DNA from: Omphiscola glabra | Taxonomy: Eukaryota; Mollusca; Gastropoda; Lymnaeidae | DNA: 64,000 nt | Direction: 5' to 3' | Assembly (NCBI GenBank): GCA_964017045.1 | Contig: OZ024808.1 | Location: forward strand, 16,952,784-17,016,783 | In this document: positions 44,101 to 56,003 of the stretch, piece by piece | Numbering within the stretch: the stretch's first letter is position 1 | How the letters are laid out: every line of letters starts with the position of its first letter | Notes under the pieces: model-generated | Told to the model about the DNA's origin: nothing | Seen by the model: the letters and a program-made list of their open reading frames with translations, nothing else | Databases searched by the model: none | Program-made: the position numbers and the translations under genes

Positions 44101-45492
44101 TCATATATTAGACTGGCAAGGCTCAAGTATTAGACTTACACTTACAAGGCTCAAGTATTAGACTAAAACGCTCGAGTATTAGACGGACAATGCTTAGGTA
44201 TTACACAGAAAAGGCTCATGCATTTGACAGGCACGGCTCGTGCATTTGACAGGCACGACTCATGTATTAGACTGAAAATACCCGTGTATTAGATAGACAA
44301 GGCTTTATATGATATTGACAAGGCTCTTGTATTAGTAACGGCTCGTGAATTAGACAGACATGGCTCGTGTATTAGACAGACAAGGCTCGTGTATTAGACA
44401 GACATGGCTCGTGTATTAGACAGACATGGCTCGTGTATTAGACAGACAAGGCTCGTGTATTAGACAGACAAGGCTCGTGAATTAGACAGACAAGGCTCGT
44501 GTATTAGACAGACATGGCTCGTGAATTAGACAGACAAGGCTCGTGTATTAGACAGACATGGCTCGTGTATTAGACAGACATGGCTCGTGTATTAGACAGA
44601 CAAGGCTCGTGTATTAGACAGACATGGCTCGTGTATTAGACAGACATGGCTCGTGAATTAGACAGACAAGGCTCGTGTATTAGACAGACATGGCTCGTGT
44701 ATTAGACAGACAAGGCTCGTGTATTAGACAGACATGGCTCGTGAATTAGACAGACATGGCTCGTGTATAAGACAGACAAGGCTCGTGTATTAGACAGACA
44801 AGGCTCGTGTATTAGACAGACAAGGCTCGTGTAGTAGACAGACAAGGCTCGTGAATTAGACAGACAAGGCTCGTGTATTAGACAGACAAGGCTCGTGTAT
44901 TAGACAGACAAGGCTCGTGAATTAGACAGACAATGCTCGTGTATTAGACAGACAGGGCTCGTGAATTAGACAGACAAGGCTCGTGTATTAGACAGACAAG
45001 ACTAGTGTATTAGACAGACAAGGATCGTGTATTAGACAGACAAGGCTCGTGTATTAGACAGACAAGGCTCGTGAATTAGACAGACAAGGCTCGTGTATTA
45101 GACAGACGAGGCTCGTGTATTAGACAGTCAATGCTCGTGTATTAGACATACAAGGCTCGTGTATTAGACAGACAAGGCTAGTGTATTAGACAGACAATGC
45201 TCGTGAATTAGACAAGACAATGCTCGTGTATTAGACAGACAAGGCTCGTGTATTAGACAGACAGGGCTCGTGAATTAGACAGACAAGGCTCGTGTATTAG
45301 ACAGACAAGACTAGTGTATTAGACAGACAAGGCTAGTGTATTAGACAGACAAGGATCGTGTATTAGACAGACAATGCTCGTGTATTAGACAGACAAGGCT
45401 AGTGTATTAGACAGACGAGGCTCGTGTATTAGACAGACAATGCTCGTGTATTAGACAGACAAGGCTCGAGTTTTAGACAGACAAGGCTCATG
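44101..45492. repeat. Minisatellite, 22-bp unit, about 60 copies
   Basis: Unit contains GACAAGGCTCGTGTATTAGA, with ACATGG/ACAAGG and GTATTAG/GAATTAG variants. The left 240 bp are diverged, and homogeneous copies begin near 44,345. Confidence 0.97.
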
Positions 45493-45960
45493 TCCTCAAA
45501 TGCAATTCTACTGTTTACTGCACGGAACTCCAATACGGGGCTATTTAAACCCATCCCGACTCCAGATTTTAACAATCCGATTACACAAACAGATCCCTTG
45601 ATTCTCGACGATACAGAGACGCGCGTCATTAGGCCCTCCGATTACAAACTAAAGCAGACCGAGACACGCGCTATCACGGAGCTTCTGCCCTTATTTGAAA
45701 TGCTGATTTCATTCTCGGGGTGCTCAAATTTGCTGCTGGATTCTCCCAGCCACCCGAGGCCCCAGAGATTGTCTTAAACACACGGATTGTTCAGGCGTAG
45801 TGTCGGGGAGTAAATAGTTTGATGGTACACTTACGATGTTCAGCAACGTAACTTTGCTGTAGATCCGATGGCACATTAGTTCGGTTGCAGCAGGGGTCGG
45901 GATAAGGGTTCACGTTGGTAGGCTATTCTAGTATTATTCATATAGTGTGTTAGTTGTGTA
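45493..45960. other. Non-coding
   Basis: Includes a 95-codon plus frame (45,490-45,777) without a recognisable domain. No element seen. Confidence 0.35.
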
Positions 45961-45963
45961 GAT

Positions 45964-46190
45964 TGCTGGGTGGCCGAGGGGTCAAAGCCGAGTCAATCCC
46001 AAGCTAGTGGACTGGAATTCAACCCCCCAGCTAAAGAAAAAAAACCATCACCAGCACCCCGGGTGGATAGGACTCGTTAACCTTGGTCGGTAACTGATAT
46101 AAGAGAAGGAAATTTCTGAAATCAAACTCGGAGATGGAGTCCCGTAGGCGGTATGATATTGACACGATGAACATTCTGACGTAGAGCGCA
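45964..46190 (+). mobile_element. tRNA-derived SINE, copy 1
   Basis: Begins GCTGGGTGGCCGAGGGGTCA, a tRNA-like box A, with a degenerate box B (GGAATTCAACCC). Then comes a body with CACCCCGGGTGGATAGGACT and CTCGTTAACCTTGGTCGG, and GGAGATGGAGTCCCGTAGGC. The body matches the copy at 46,428. Confidence 0.75.
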
Positions 46191-46427
46191 TAAAGTGCAC
46201 AGTGAAGCACACACAAAACACTGTTGGTCTACTTCCAGTCGTCTAAGTCTTGACATTGGATCAAATAGGCAAGGACAAGAGAGTGAGGATGGCGAACTGA
46301 GCAACTCTCCCTCACTCCAAACAAACTGCAGCTCAATGCAAAGCTACTACTCAAGTTTAAGAATGCTTCGGTCATCTTCACGTGAGAAGTGCGAGCAATA
46401 ATAGTTGTGTGGTATACTGGTGGTGGG

Positions 46428-46660
46428 TGCTGGGTGGCCGAGTGTTCTAAACTGAGCAATTTTCAAGTTGATGGTCTTCAAACCCCCACCAAAGCCTATG
46501 TCAAGCAAAAAGCAGTCACCAGCACCCCGGGTGGATGGGACTCGTTAACCTTGGTCGGCAACTCATCTAAGAGAAGGATACTTTAAATTCAAACCCGGAG
46601 GTGGAGTCCTGAAAGGCGGATAACATTGATACAATGAAAAATTCCGATAACTCCTCCGAC
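46428..46660 (+). mobile_element. tRNA-derived SINE, copy 2
   Basis: Begins GCTGGGTGGCCGAGTGTTCT and shares CACCCCGGGTGGATGGGACT, CTCGTTAACCTTGGTCGG and GGAGGTGGAGTCCTGAAAGG with copy 1, in the same orientation. The box A regions agree and the box B regions differ, so these are two insertions of one family. Confidence 0.75.
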
Positions 46661-47312
46661 GCCACTGGTGCCAAGCTGTATCATCCACATGATGTTCCCT
46701 TGGGGGTTATCCAGCGGCGTGTAGAGAGGCAATTTGCTGTTGGGAACCAGCTTATAATCCTAGAAAAATAACCCCAGGCCTTGTGGATTTCGTCCTGCGA
46801 TTTCCACACCATCGTCACATTGTGACGGACGGATGCCAACAAAAAAATACTGGTGGTATAATTGATAGCTCCCTCACAAAGGCGCTGACAAATACTTCAA
46901 AAGATTCATAATTTTAACTAAATTTTGTAAATGATTTTTTAACGTGATATTTTAAATGACGAATGGGACAAATATTGTGGAGAAGGAAATTAGCGCAGCT
47001 GTCTACGGGTTGATTTTAAGAGTTGAGAAAATGTGCGGTCATCCAAAGGCTAAGCCATCCCACTAACTACAAATAGTTGAATTCGTTCAAGAACAAAGCT
47101 TTATTTATTTTTTGAGTTTACCCTTTACTTTAAAACCGCCACTCTGCAATATACTTTGTAGAATTCGACATAATGCGCCTGAGAAAATCTTGATTCTGCA
47201 AGCACCCCGAAGTGCATGTCATAAATTACCGTAATCAGAGTGACCAGTCGGTATGTACAGAAAGCCAGCAGTCAGCGAGTTATTTGCTAGGATTTGAATT
47301 TATTACAGACGA
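46661..47312. other. Non-coding
   Basis: No gene or element recognised. Confidence 0.4.
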
Positions 47313-47482
47313 TATGACTGTTGTGTGCTTGCTCCAGCCAAGCCAGGCGGGACGATATGACTGTTGTGTGCTAGCTCCAGCCAGGCCAGGCGGGACGATA
47401 TGACTGGTGTGTGCTAGCTCCAGCCAACCCAGGCGGGACGATATGACTGGTGTGTGCTAGCTCCAGCCAGCCCAGGCGGGGC
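47313..47482. repeat. Minisatellite, 44-bp unit, about 4 copies
   Basis: Units contain GACGATATGACTGTTGTGTG and CTAGCTCCAGCCAGCCCAGG. Confidence 0.92.
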
Positions 47483-47777
47483 GTTACATTTTTTCCCCAA
47501 AAGGTAACAACGGTTTTTAAAAAATGAAATTATCCATTATTCTACTGTCAGGATATACCTTTAAAAAGACATATCGTGACTGACATTAATTCCGCCAGAA
47601 AAGAAAAAAAAAGGGGGGGGGGTGTCAACGCCTAAAGAAAGATAAGGACTTCAACAGCTCATTAGTATAGAAGACAATTAGAACAGAATGCGAGAACTAA
47701 GTCGCGCCGTCATGAATAATGCAGAACTGAAATGTGAGGTGCTAACTACAGCCACCTACTCCTTTCTGCTGGAGATT

Positions 47778-48381
47778 TCAGAGGTTAGTCGGGGAAGCGT
47801 AACAACATCTGGGTATTTCAGAGGTTAGTCGGGCAAGCGTAACAACATCTGGGTATTTCAGGGGTTAGTCGGGCAAGCGTAACAACATCTGGGTATTTCA
47901 GAGGTTAGTCGGGCAAGCGTAACAACATCTTGGTATTTCAGAGGTTAGTCGGGCAAGCGTAACAACATCTGGGTATTTCAGAGTTTAGTCGGGCAAGCGT
48001 AACAACATGTGGGTATTTCAGAGGTTAGTCGGGCAAGCGTAACAATATCTGGGTATTTCAGAGGTTAGTCGGGCAAGCGTAACAACATCTGGGTATTTCA
48101 GAGGTTAGTCGGGCAAGCGTAACAACATCTGGGTATTTCAGGGGTAAGTCGGGCAAGCGTAACAACATCTGCGTATTTCAGAGGTTAGTCGGGCAAGCGT
48201 AACAATATCTGGGTATTTCAGAGGTTAGTCGGGCAAGCGTAACAACATCTGGGTATTTCAGAGGTTAGTCGGGCAAGCGTAACAACATCTGGGTATTTCA
48301 GGGGTTAGTCGGGCAAGCGTAACAACATCTGGGTATTTCAGAAGTTAGTCGGGCAAGCGTAACAACATCTGGGTATTTCAG
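47778..48381. repeat. Minisatellite, 40-bp unit, 15 copies
   Basis: Units contain GGTTAGTCGGGCAAGCGTAA and CAACATCTGGGTATTTCAGA. Copies are almost identical, with single substitutions marking individual units. Confidence 0.97.
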
Positions 48382-48561
48382 AACTCAGTTGCTGTTGTGT
48401 CAACTGTTTGCTCGTACCCCAACCCCTCAGCTCAACCTCATGTTTACTCTTATCACCAGCTTAGTTGACATAATGGTAATGTCCTGACACTACTTCCGCT
48501 AATCACCTTATGTACACCACTCCCCTACGTTCCTCCTTTTCATTTGACGCACCACTCTTTT

Positions 48562-50283
48562 ACGTTCCTCTTCATTAGACAAACCACTACCCTACGTTCC
48601 TACTCTTCATCAGAAACAGCATTCCCCTACATTACTTCTCCTCATCAGACACACCACTCCCCTACATTACTCCTCAGACACACCACTCCCCTACATTACT
48701 CCTCCTCATCAGACACACCAGTCCCCTACATTACTCCTCATCAGACACACCAGTCCCCTACATTACTCCTCATCAGACACACCACTCCCCTACATTACTC
48801 CTCATCAGACACACCACTCCCTTACATTACTCCTCATCAGACACACCACTCCCCTACATTACTCCTCAGACACACCACTCCCCTACATTACTCATCAGAC
48901 ATACGACTCCCCTACATTACTCCTCAACAAACACACCACTCCCCTACATTACTCCTCCTCAAAGACACACCACTCCCCTACATTACTCCTCAGACACACC
49001 ACTCCCCTACATTACTCCTCCTCATCAGACACACCAGTCCCCTACATTACTCCTCATCAGACACACCAGTCCCCTACATTACTCCTCATCAGACACACCA
49101 CTCCCCTACATTACTCCTCATCAGACACACCACTCCCTTACATTACTCCTCATCAGACACACCACTCCCCTACATTACTCCTCAGACACACCACTCCCCT
49201 ACATTACTCATCAGACATACGACTCCCCTACATTACTCCTCAACAAACACACCACTCCCCTACATTACTCCTCCTCAAAGACACCACTCCCCTACATTAA
49301 TTCCTCATCAGACACTCCACTCCCTTACATTACTCCTCAACAAACACACCACTCCCCTACATTACTCCTCCTCATCAGACACACCACTCCCCTACAATAC
49401 TCCTCATCAGACATACCACTCCGCTACATTACTCGTCATCTGACATACCACTCCCCTACATTACTCCTCAACAAACACACCACTCCCCTACATTACTCCT
49501 CCTCAGACACACCACTCCCCTACATTACTCCTCCTCAGACACACCACTCCCTTACATTACTCCTCATCAGACACACCACTCCCCTACATTACTCCTCAGA
49601 CACACCACTCCCCTACATTACTCTTCCTCAAAGACACCACTCCCCTACATTAATTCCTCATCAGACACACCACTCCCCTACATTACTCATCAGACACACC
49701 ACTCCCCTACATTACTTCTCATCAGACACACCACTCCACTAAATTACTCCTCATCAGACACACCACTCCCTTACATTACTTCTCATCAGACACACTACTC
49801 CCCTACATTACTCCTCATCTGACACACTACTCCACTACATTACTCCTCATCAGACACACCACTCCCCTACATTACTCCTCATCTGACACACCACTCCCCT
49901 ACATTACTCCTCATCTGACACACTACTACACTACATTACTCCTCATCAGACACACCACTCCCCTACATTACTCCTCATCAGACACACCACTCCCCTACAT
50001 TACTCCTCATCTGACACACTACTCCACTACATTACTCCTCATCAGACACACCACTCCCCTACATTACTCCTCATCTGACACACTACTCCACTACATTACT
50101 CCTCATCAGACACACCACTCCCCTACATTACTCCTCATCAGACACACCACTCCCCTACATTACTCCTCATCTGACACACCACTCCCCTACATTACTCCTC
50201 ATCAGACACACCAGTCCCCTACATTACTCCTCATCAGACACACCACTCCCCTACATTACTCCTCATCTGACACACCACTCCCA
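48562..50283. repeat. Minisatellite, 30-bp unit with 27-bp and longer variants, about 58 copies
   Basis: Unit contains ACACCACTCCCCTACATTAC and TCCTCATCAG. Deletion (CTCAGACAC) and extension (CTCCTCATCAG) variants mark blocks. A block of about 316 bp (about 48,650-48,965) is repeated at 48,966-49,281. The right half has a different variant set (ATCTGACAC, ACTACTCCACT). The 299-codon plus frame is a repeat artefact. Confidence 0.97.
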
Positions 50284-50449
50284 TCCTTCCTTAACTGAGG
50301 CATAAACGTTTCTCATGCTACTACACCGTTTTACCAAATTCATATCTCCAGCAATACAGTCCTCACAAACCATATTTCATTTCATTCGTCTACCTCCCCT
50401 TCCAATTGATCCCTGCAAAAACCCTGCAATCCAGACCCAGCCTAGTCGC

Positions 50450-50540
50450 CTCCCATGTCTCACACCCTCGCCTCTCATGTCTCACACCCTCGCTTCCAAT
50501 GTCTCACACCCTCACCTCCCATGTCTTACACCATCACACC
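50450..50540. repeat. Tandem repeat, 21-bp unit, 4 copies
   Basis: Units contain CTCCCATGTCTCACACCCTC. Confidence 0.85.
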
Positions 50541-51122
50541 CATTGCCCTCCTAACATTGATCAAATGCCGGCAGCCGACCTAGAATCTTACCTAAAATTC
50601 AGTGATGAAAATATCATTGTGGGGACGCCGGTCTAGACACCCGGCCATTGACCGCCATTAGCATACTCGGGTCCAGTGGCCAATCTTATCATGACAATGT
50701 TGGCTAAACAGGGGCAGCATGAATCTACATTATCATGTACGCGAGGACTTTAGACCCGAGGTCAGTGGTAAGTTGCCGGGTCGTCCGCTGGGAATTGGTG
50801 TTGAAGCAACGATCACTCCGTCATGCAAATGAGGCGGTCAAATGGCATACGTGGGGTGGGATGGGGTCGGTTATGCACAACGTCCCAGTTTTTACACAAT
50901 ATTCTAGCCAGAAATATTCATTTTCAAACGGGATCGAATTATTTATATCTTTTTTTGAGAAGGGTTTTGGGAAAAGGGGGGGGGGGGGGAGAGAGAGAGA
51001 CATAGAGAGACTAAAAAAACCAACTTCCGATAGCCATTTTCTAAATATGTGACATACAAGCCCACAGTTTTTATTGGTCAATAATTTACTGGAATTTTTA
51101 AAATTTCCGATCAGTTAGAATG
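50541..51122. other. Non-coding with a G run
   Basis: A G run followed by GAGAGAGAGAGA lies at 50,977-51,000. Open frames on both strands overlap it and have no domain. Confidence 0.4.
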
Positions 51123-51289
51123 TTAGACTCGTGTCACACACAATCACATGTTAGACTCGTGTCACACACAATCACATGTTAGACTCGTGTCCCACACATC
51201 AAATGTTAGACTCGTGTCCCACACATCAAATGTTAGACTCGTGTCCCACACATCAAATGTTAGACTCGTGTCCCACACATCAAATGCAT
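51123..51289. repeat. Tandem repeat, 27/30-bp unit, 6 copies
   Basis: Units contain TGTTAGACTCGTGTCCCACA. The first two are 30 bp (CACACACAATCACA) and the last four are 27 bp (CACACATCAAA). Confidence 0.93.
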
Positions 51290-51712
51290 TTTTCACCATA
51301 TCTCAGTCGTGCCTTCCCTTCAAAACGTTTTAAAAAATAAATTTTAAAAATCTCCGTTCAACAAATTGTTATTTCGAGCACAATTCCGTCTGACAATTTT
51401 CCATAGAATACATTTATTTCGCGTACTATTGCCAGATAGGAAAGGTTACAAGGCGTGGTTTCTGGCCATGATCAACTCCCTATCCTCGACACGGGAGGAC
51501 AACTCCCTTCTCCGTCACATCCAAATATTTGTGTCTATGGGCGGTGATTATCAATGCTGTGGCGGCTGTGTAGGTCGGGGGAACGTTAGGTGTGTTAGTA
51601 GTGGTCGGGTTAGTCGTTAAAGAGATAGCGTAATGCATAGGTTTTTTCGCACGTAGCTAGGTGATCTTCGATGACGTTTCATCAACTCGCAGCTAACCAG
51701 ACTTTTCTCAAG
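51290..51712. other. Non-coding
   Basis: No gene recognised. An 84-codon plus frame (51,366-51,620) shows no domain. Confidence 0.35.
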
Positions 51713-51957
51713 CCCATAGCCACTGCCATAGTGAGGCCCGTGGTACCTATAACAGCTGGACATAGCCACTGCCATTGTGTTGTGTACCTAGAAAAGCCGG
51801 ACATAGCCACTGCCATAGTGAGGCCCGTGGTACCTATAACAGCTGGACATAGCCAATGCCAAAGTGAGGCAGGGTGTACCTAGAACATCTGGACAAAGCC
51901 AATGCCAACGTGAGGCAGGGTGTACCTAGAACATCTGGACAAAGCCAATGCCAAAGC
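51713..51957. repeat. Minisatellite, about 46-bp unit, 5 copies
   Basis: Units contain CATAGCCACTGCCATAGTGA and GGTACCTATAACAGCTGGA. The right two copies share AGGGTGTACCTAGAACATCT, a separate subtype. Confidence 0.9.
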
Positions 51958-52855
51958 CTTATTGCGTTTGGAGTGTGTCTTAGACGGCAGCTCGATAAAA
52001 GGACAATGGAGGATTTACCAGAAACAGGGAAGTTATTTGAAATAAACTGACAACTTGGATTTCAACTTTAACTGGAGGCGAAATGAACTTTAGTAATACC
52101 AGGTGGTAGGTAATCTGTGTGTTTAATACCAGACAATAATCCATGTGTTAAGTGTTGGGACAATATCTTCGACATAATACATTACTATATATATCAACTC
52201 CTGATCTTCTGCGCTTATATTTTGGTTACACGTAATGAACCAATCACACACCTCGTATGTAACCAGCTAAGCGTTGATCTGTCTGATGAGATCACCTGTC
52301 TAGATGGTAAGAGAAATATGGGGAGGGCTGCGGTCAGTTAGGGCAGCAGAGAACTATGCACGGCTTAGTGGAAAACCCGAATAGCCTCTAGAGATCTCAC
52401 CAGTGCCAGTGGGATCACGTGAGATGCAAGGGAGCAGTAATACATCGCTATTGCATTGTCCTTCGGGTTTTTCCTCTACCCTGTGCATATTTCTTTGTCT
52501 AGGTGGTAGAGCTGATAGTGATAGCACACCGACAACGGCTTACCAGACACCTCGAGGCCCGCGCCAGAAAGCAACCCGAAACACTGAGTAGGGTTAATGA
52601 GTAAATAATAATTGAAATCTTTCCGGCGTCATCATACGACGGATATCGCGTCACTTAAGACGATGAGAGAAACGAAGAACTAAATTCTTTATTTGACTAA
52701 TCCAAGTCGCGGTTGGAATAACGCAACATAGAAACAAAACATACATTTAATAATAGTACAATTTGACAGTTAAAGATAAGGTGTGTAATCTTTTATTTTA
52801 GCGCAGTTGAGGAGGGAATATTATAAAGCGTTTTATTTCCATCCTTTATATATAT
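51958..52855. other. Non-coding, carries one copy of a dispersed repeat
   Basis: About 70 bp at 52,386-52,460 (ATCTCACCAGTGCCAGTGGG) are similar to 53,440-53,510. Nothing else recognised. Confidence 0.4.
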
Positions 52856-53197
52856 CATGGGTGGGCAAACTACGGCCCAGTAACTGATATTATGCGGCCC
52901 TCAAAGACATTTGGAAATTTTAAAAATTACTATGTTTTTAAGTTATTTTGTTGAATTTTACAGAATTTCAGGTACCGCTGTAATTGTTTTTAACATTTTT
53001 GATCAACTTTCTTCTTTTCTTTTTTTTTTTTAACAGTCCTTGACTTTTGTCATGTAATGCTAAAATGCGAATTTACCGATTTTAATATCGAGAAATGTTT
53101 ATCGACATGTAAAAATTGGACATAATATACATGCGGCCCCCCAATAGTTTTACAATGGTCAATGTGGCCCTCCGCACAAAAAGTTTGCCCACCCCTG
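52856..53197. mobile_element. hAT-type element with GGGTGGGCAAACTACGGCCC end
   Basis: Left end CATGGGTGGGCAAACTACGG and right end AGTTTGCCCACCCCTG are inverted, 342 bp apart. CTTTATAT follows the right end and also precedes the left end, but four extra bases (ATAT) separate it from the left end, probably an AT slippage. Confidence 0.82.
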
Positions 53198-54280
53198 CTT
53201 TATATTTACTTCGCCGTGGCTAGCTGGCTGGCAAATATTTCAGACGACTAATTGACCCACTTCCGTAAACCCATCGAGCTGAATCTTGGCACATAGACTC
53301 GTTGCCGGTGACAACAGATGCCATCAAATTTTCAGCCCCACCCCAACCTTTCAAAAAAAAAAAAATAATAAAATTTTAAAAAAATAAGATTTTCCCGTTT
53401 TTCAAGTGATAGATGAAACACAGATGAAATTTTAAAGACGACTCTAGATATCTCACCAGTAGGATCATGTGAGATTCAGGGCAGCGGTAATAGATCACTA
53501 ATTGATTAATCTAAGTGTGTTCTCGTCACCCTTTTTTGGATATAATACAGCAGAACTATATCCCTAATCCCTATAGTTTATTAGATGTAAGAAGGATTGC
53601 AGCAACATTCGGAGAATATATTAGTGTATAGCATCATCTTTACGGAAATGGCTAACATGTTCTTGCTGTGATTACAGAAAAGCGTTGAAAAAAAAAAGTT
53701 TATTGCCCCAATCTTAACATAATGTAATAAAAGACCTTTTTTTAAAAAAAAAATATATATATAAACAAGAATATGTATCAGCAAAAAAGCCGTGGTAATA
53801 TTCCACAAATATCTAAGTCATTCCAAATGTAAGAACCGCTGCCAAAAAATTTCCCACTCGTCCCACACGACACATCTACAATTTCAGCGCGTTTAGATTT
53901 ATTTTCATTTTCACTTAGCACGGGAAACAGCCAGGACAAAACTTTTCAAGACGTTTGTAAACAACATCGCCCCAGCCATAAATAAAGCGCCCCCCTCCTC
54001 CCAGAGCTGGAGCGTCGCCCGTCACCCCACTCACTGTTAAGACATCGTTTTCTATCGATCAGCTCACTGGGCGCGGGTATACACACAAACATACTCCAGG
54101 TTCGTTGACGTCACCCAATCGGCTCATTCTGAGACCTTCCATGATCTGGTGGTTTTTTTTTCTAGGTTACAGTGAGTCCCCGTGTGTCTTATGTACCAAC
54201 GGGGCGTGTGCACGATGACAGCGAATCTTGAGAGCATACAGAATTGCATTGTGAATTCCTTGATGTTTCAAAACACGTAT
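53198..54280. other. Non-coding, AT-rich
   Basis: Includes the second copy of the dispersed 70-bp repeat (53,440-53,510) and poly-A/poly-T tracts. No gene recognised. Confidence 0.4.
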
Positions 54281-54443
54281 CCTGTAGTTCATGACCCGTG
54301 TGTTACGGGAGATATCCCAAGACCAGACAGACAACCTGTAGTTCATGACCGGTCTGTTACGGGAGATATCCCAGGACCAGACAGACAACCTGTAGTTCAT
54401 GACCCGTGTGTTACGGGAGATATCCCATGACCAGACAGACACT
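54281..54443. repeat. Tandem repeat, 54-bp unit, 3 copies
   Basis: Units contain GTAGTTCATGACCCGTGTGT and TACGGGAGATATCCCAAGAC. Confidence 0.93.
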
Positions 54444-54753
54444 AGAATGACGAGCTACATAATATCGAACCTAATCAAATGCGCGAATGAACTCACATCT
54501 CTGTACAGTAGGGGCACTGAACCGGTTTGTGCCCACACACACACACCTTTTTTTCCAGCTCGTCTTGTAAAGCCCATGAAGGCCTGAATGTTGATGTTTA
54601 AATTCAGAGTAATAAATACAGATACAGGCTGGCCTTGGTAGCAAACGCTACTGAAGCAAACCTCATTGTTCAACCCCTTCATGCCTTCCACCCTTCCGCC
54701 TGACTTTTGAGTAAATTTCCGCCGCAATTTTAGGTTAATGAGTCTCCTTAGCA

Positions 54754-54948
54754 CAGCGGTTCTCAACCTGTGTGTCGGACCCTTTGGGGGTCGCACGACC
54801 CTTTCACAGGGGTCGCCTAAGACCATCTGAAAACAAATATACTCTACAGTTATGAAGTAGAAACAAAAATAATTTTATGGCTGGAGGTCGCCACGACATG
54901 AGGGACTGTATTAAAGGGTCGCGGCATTACGAAGGTTGAGAACCACGG
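54754..54948. mobile_element. SPIN-like hAT MITE with perfect target duplication
   Basis: Starts CAGCGGTTCTCAACCTGTG and ends GGTTGAGAACCACGG, 195 bp. It is flanked on both sides by the identical 8-mer CCTTAGCA. The best-preserved insertion of the family here by its flanks. Confidence 0.95.
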
Positions 54949-55295
54949 CCTTAGCACAAAACTAGTCAAGAAATCGGACCATTCTAGCAAAAGACTGCAT
55001 TGTGCATCCGAGGTTTCTCCTTTGTCTTTGTTATATACTGTAATGTTTATCTAAAAAAAACAGACAACACCAACACACCACGGAATAATTTAAGCCTAAG
55101 TTGTTGTTTGTCCCTGGGCATCAAGTTTAAAACATTGAGCTCCAGTTATTGGACACCGGTTGGGGGGGGGGGGATACTTTCCTTCCTACAAGTTAATCAC
55201 TAGAAGAGAAGGGATAAAAAGCGGGGTTCTAAAATCGCTTGACGTCATAAGACACCCTTATTTGATAATATTATTAGCTGTCTACTCTAGACGGG

Positions 55296-56003
55296 GCTTT
55301 AGTGGTGCTGTTTGAGGGGAAAGGCTATTCTGGGGGAGTGATTCGAGGAGGTTAGGGGTGCTGTTTGAGGGGAAATGCTGTTCTGGAGGAGTGATTTCGG
55401 GGAGGTTAGGGGTACTGTTTGAGGGGCAATGCTGTTCTGGGGGAGTGATTCGAGGAGGTTAGGGGTGCTGTTTGAGGGGAAATGCTGTTCTGGGGGAGTG
55501 ATTTCGGGGAGTTTAGGGGTACTGTTTGAGGGGCAATGCTTTTCTGGGGGAGTGATTCGAGGAGGTTAGGGGTGCTGTTTGAGGGGAAATGCTGTTCTGG
55601 GGGAGTGATTTCGGGGAGGTTAGGGGTACTGTTTTGAGGGGCAATGCTGTTCTGGGGGAGTGATTCGAGGAGGTTAGGGGTGCTTTTTGAGGGGAAATGC
55701 TGTTCTGGGGGAGTGATTCGAGGAGGTTAGGGGTGCTGTTTGAGGGGAAAGGCTATTCTGGGGGAGTGATTCGAGGAGGTTAGGGGTGCTGTTTGAGGGG
55801 AAATGCTGTTCTAGGGGAGTGATATGGGGAGGTTAGGGGTGCTGTTTGAGGGGAAAGGCTTCTGTGGGAGTGATTCGAGGAGGTTAGGGGCGCTGTTTGA
55901 GGGGAGGGGAAAGGCTATTCTGGGAGAGTGATTCGATGAGGTTAGGGGTGCTGTTTGAGGGGAAAGGCTATTCTGGGGGAGTGTTTCGAGGAGGTTAAGG
56001 GGT
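55296..56003. repeat. Minisatellite, 53-bp unit, about 13 copies
   Basis: Units contain GGGGGAGTGATTCGAGGAGG and TTAGGGGTGCTGTTTGAGGG. Left units alternate between TGCTG/GAAATG and TACTG/GCAATG forms as dimers. Right units are single type (AAAGGCTATTC) with small deletions. Strongly purine-rich on this strand. Confidence 0.95.

Noticed and set aside
45490..45777. 95-codon plus frame after the 22-bp array
   Set aside because: No recognisable domain, start in repeat sequence, no splice partners found.
47778..48381. CRISPR-like regular array
   Set aside because: Period is regular but there are no unique spacers. Whole units repeat, and the genome is animal.
48544..49443. 299-codon plus frame rich in histidine, serine, threonine and proline
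   Set aside because: Produced entirely by the 30/27-bp array at 48,562-50,283.
51366..51620. 84-codon plus frame (LPDRKGYKAWFLAMINSLSS)
   Set aside because: Looks protein-like for a short stretch, but no family is recognised and neighbouring sequence lacks splice or reading support.
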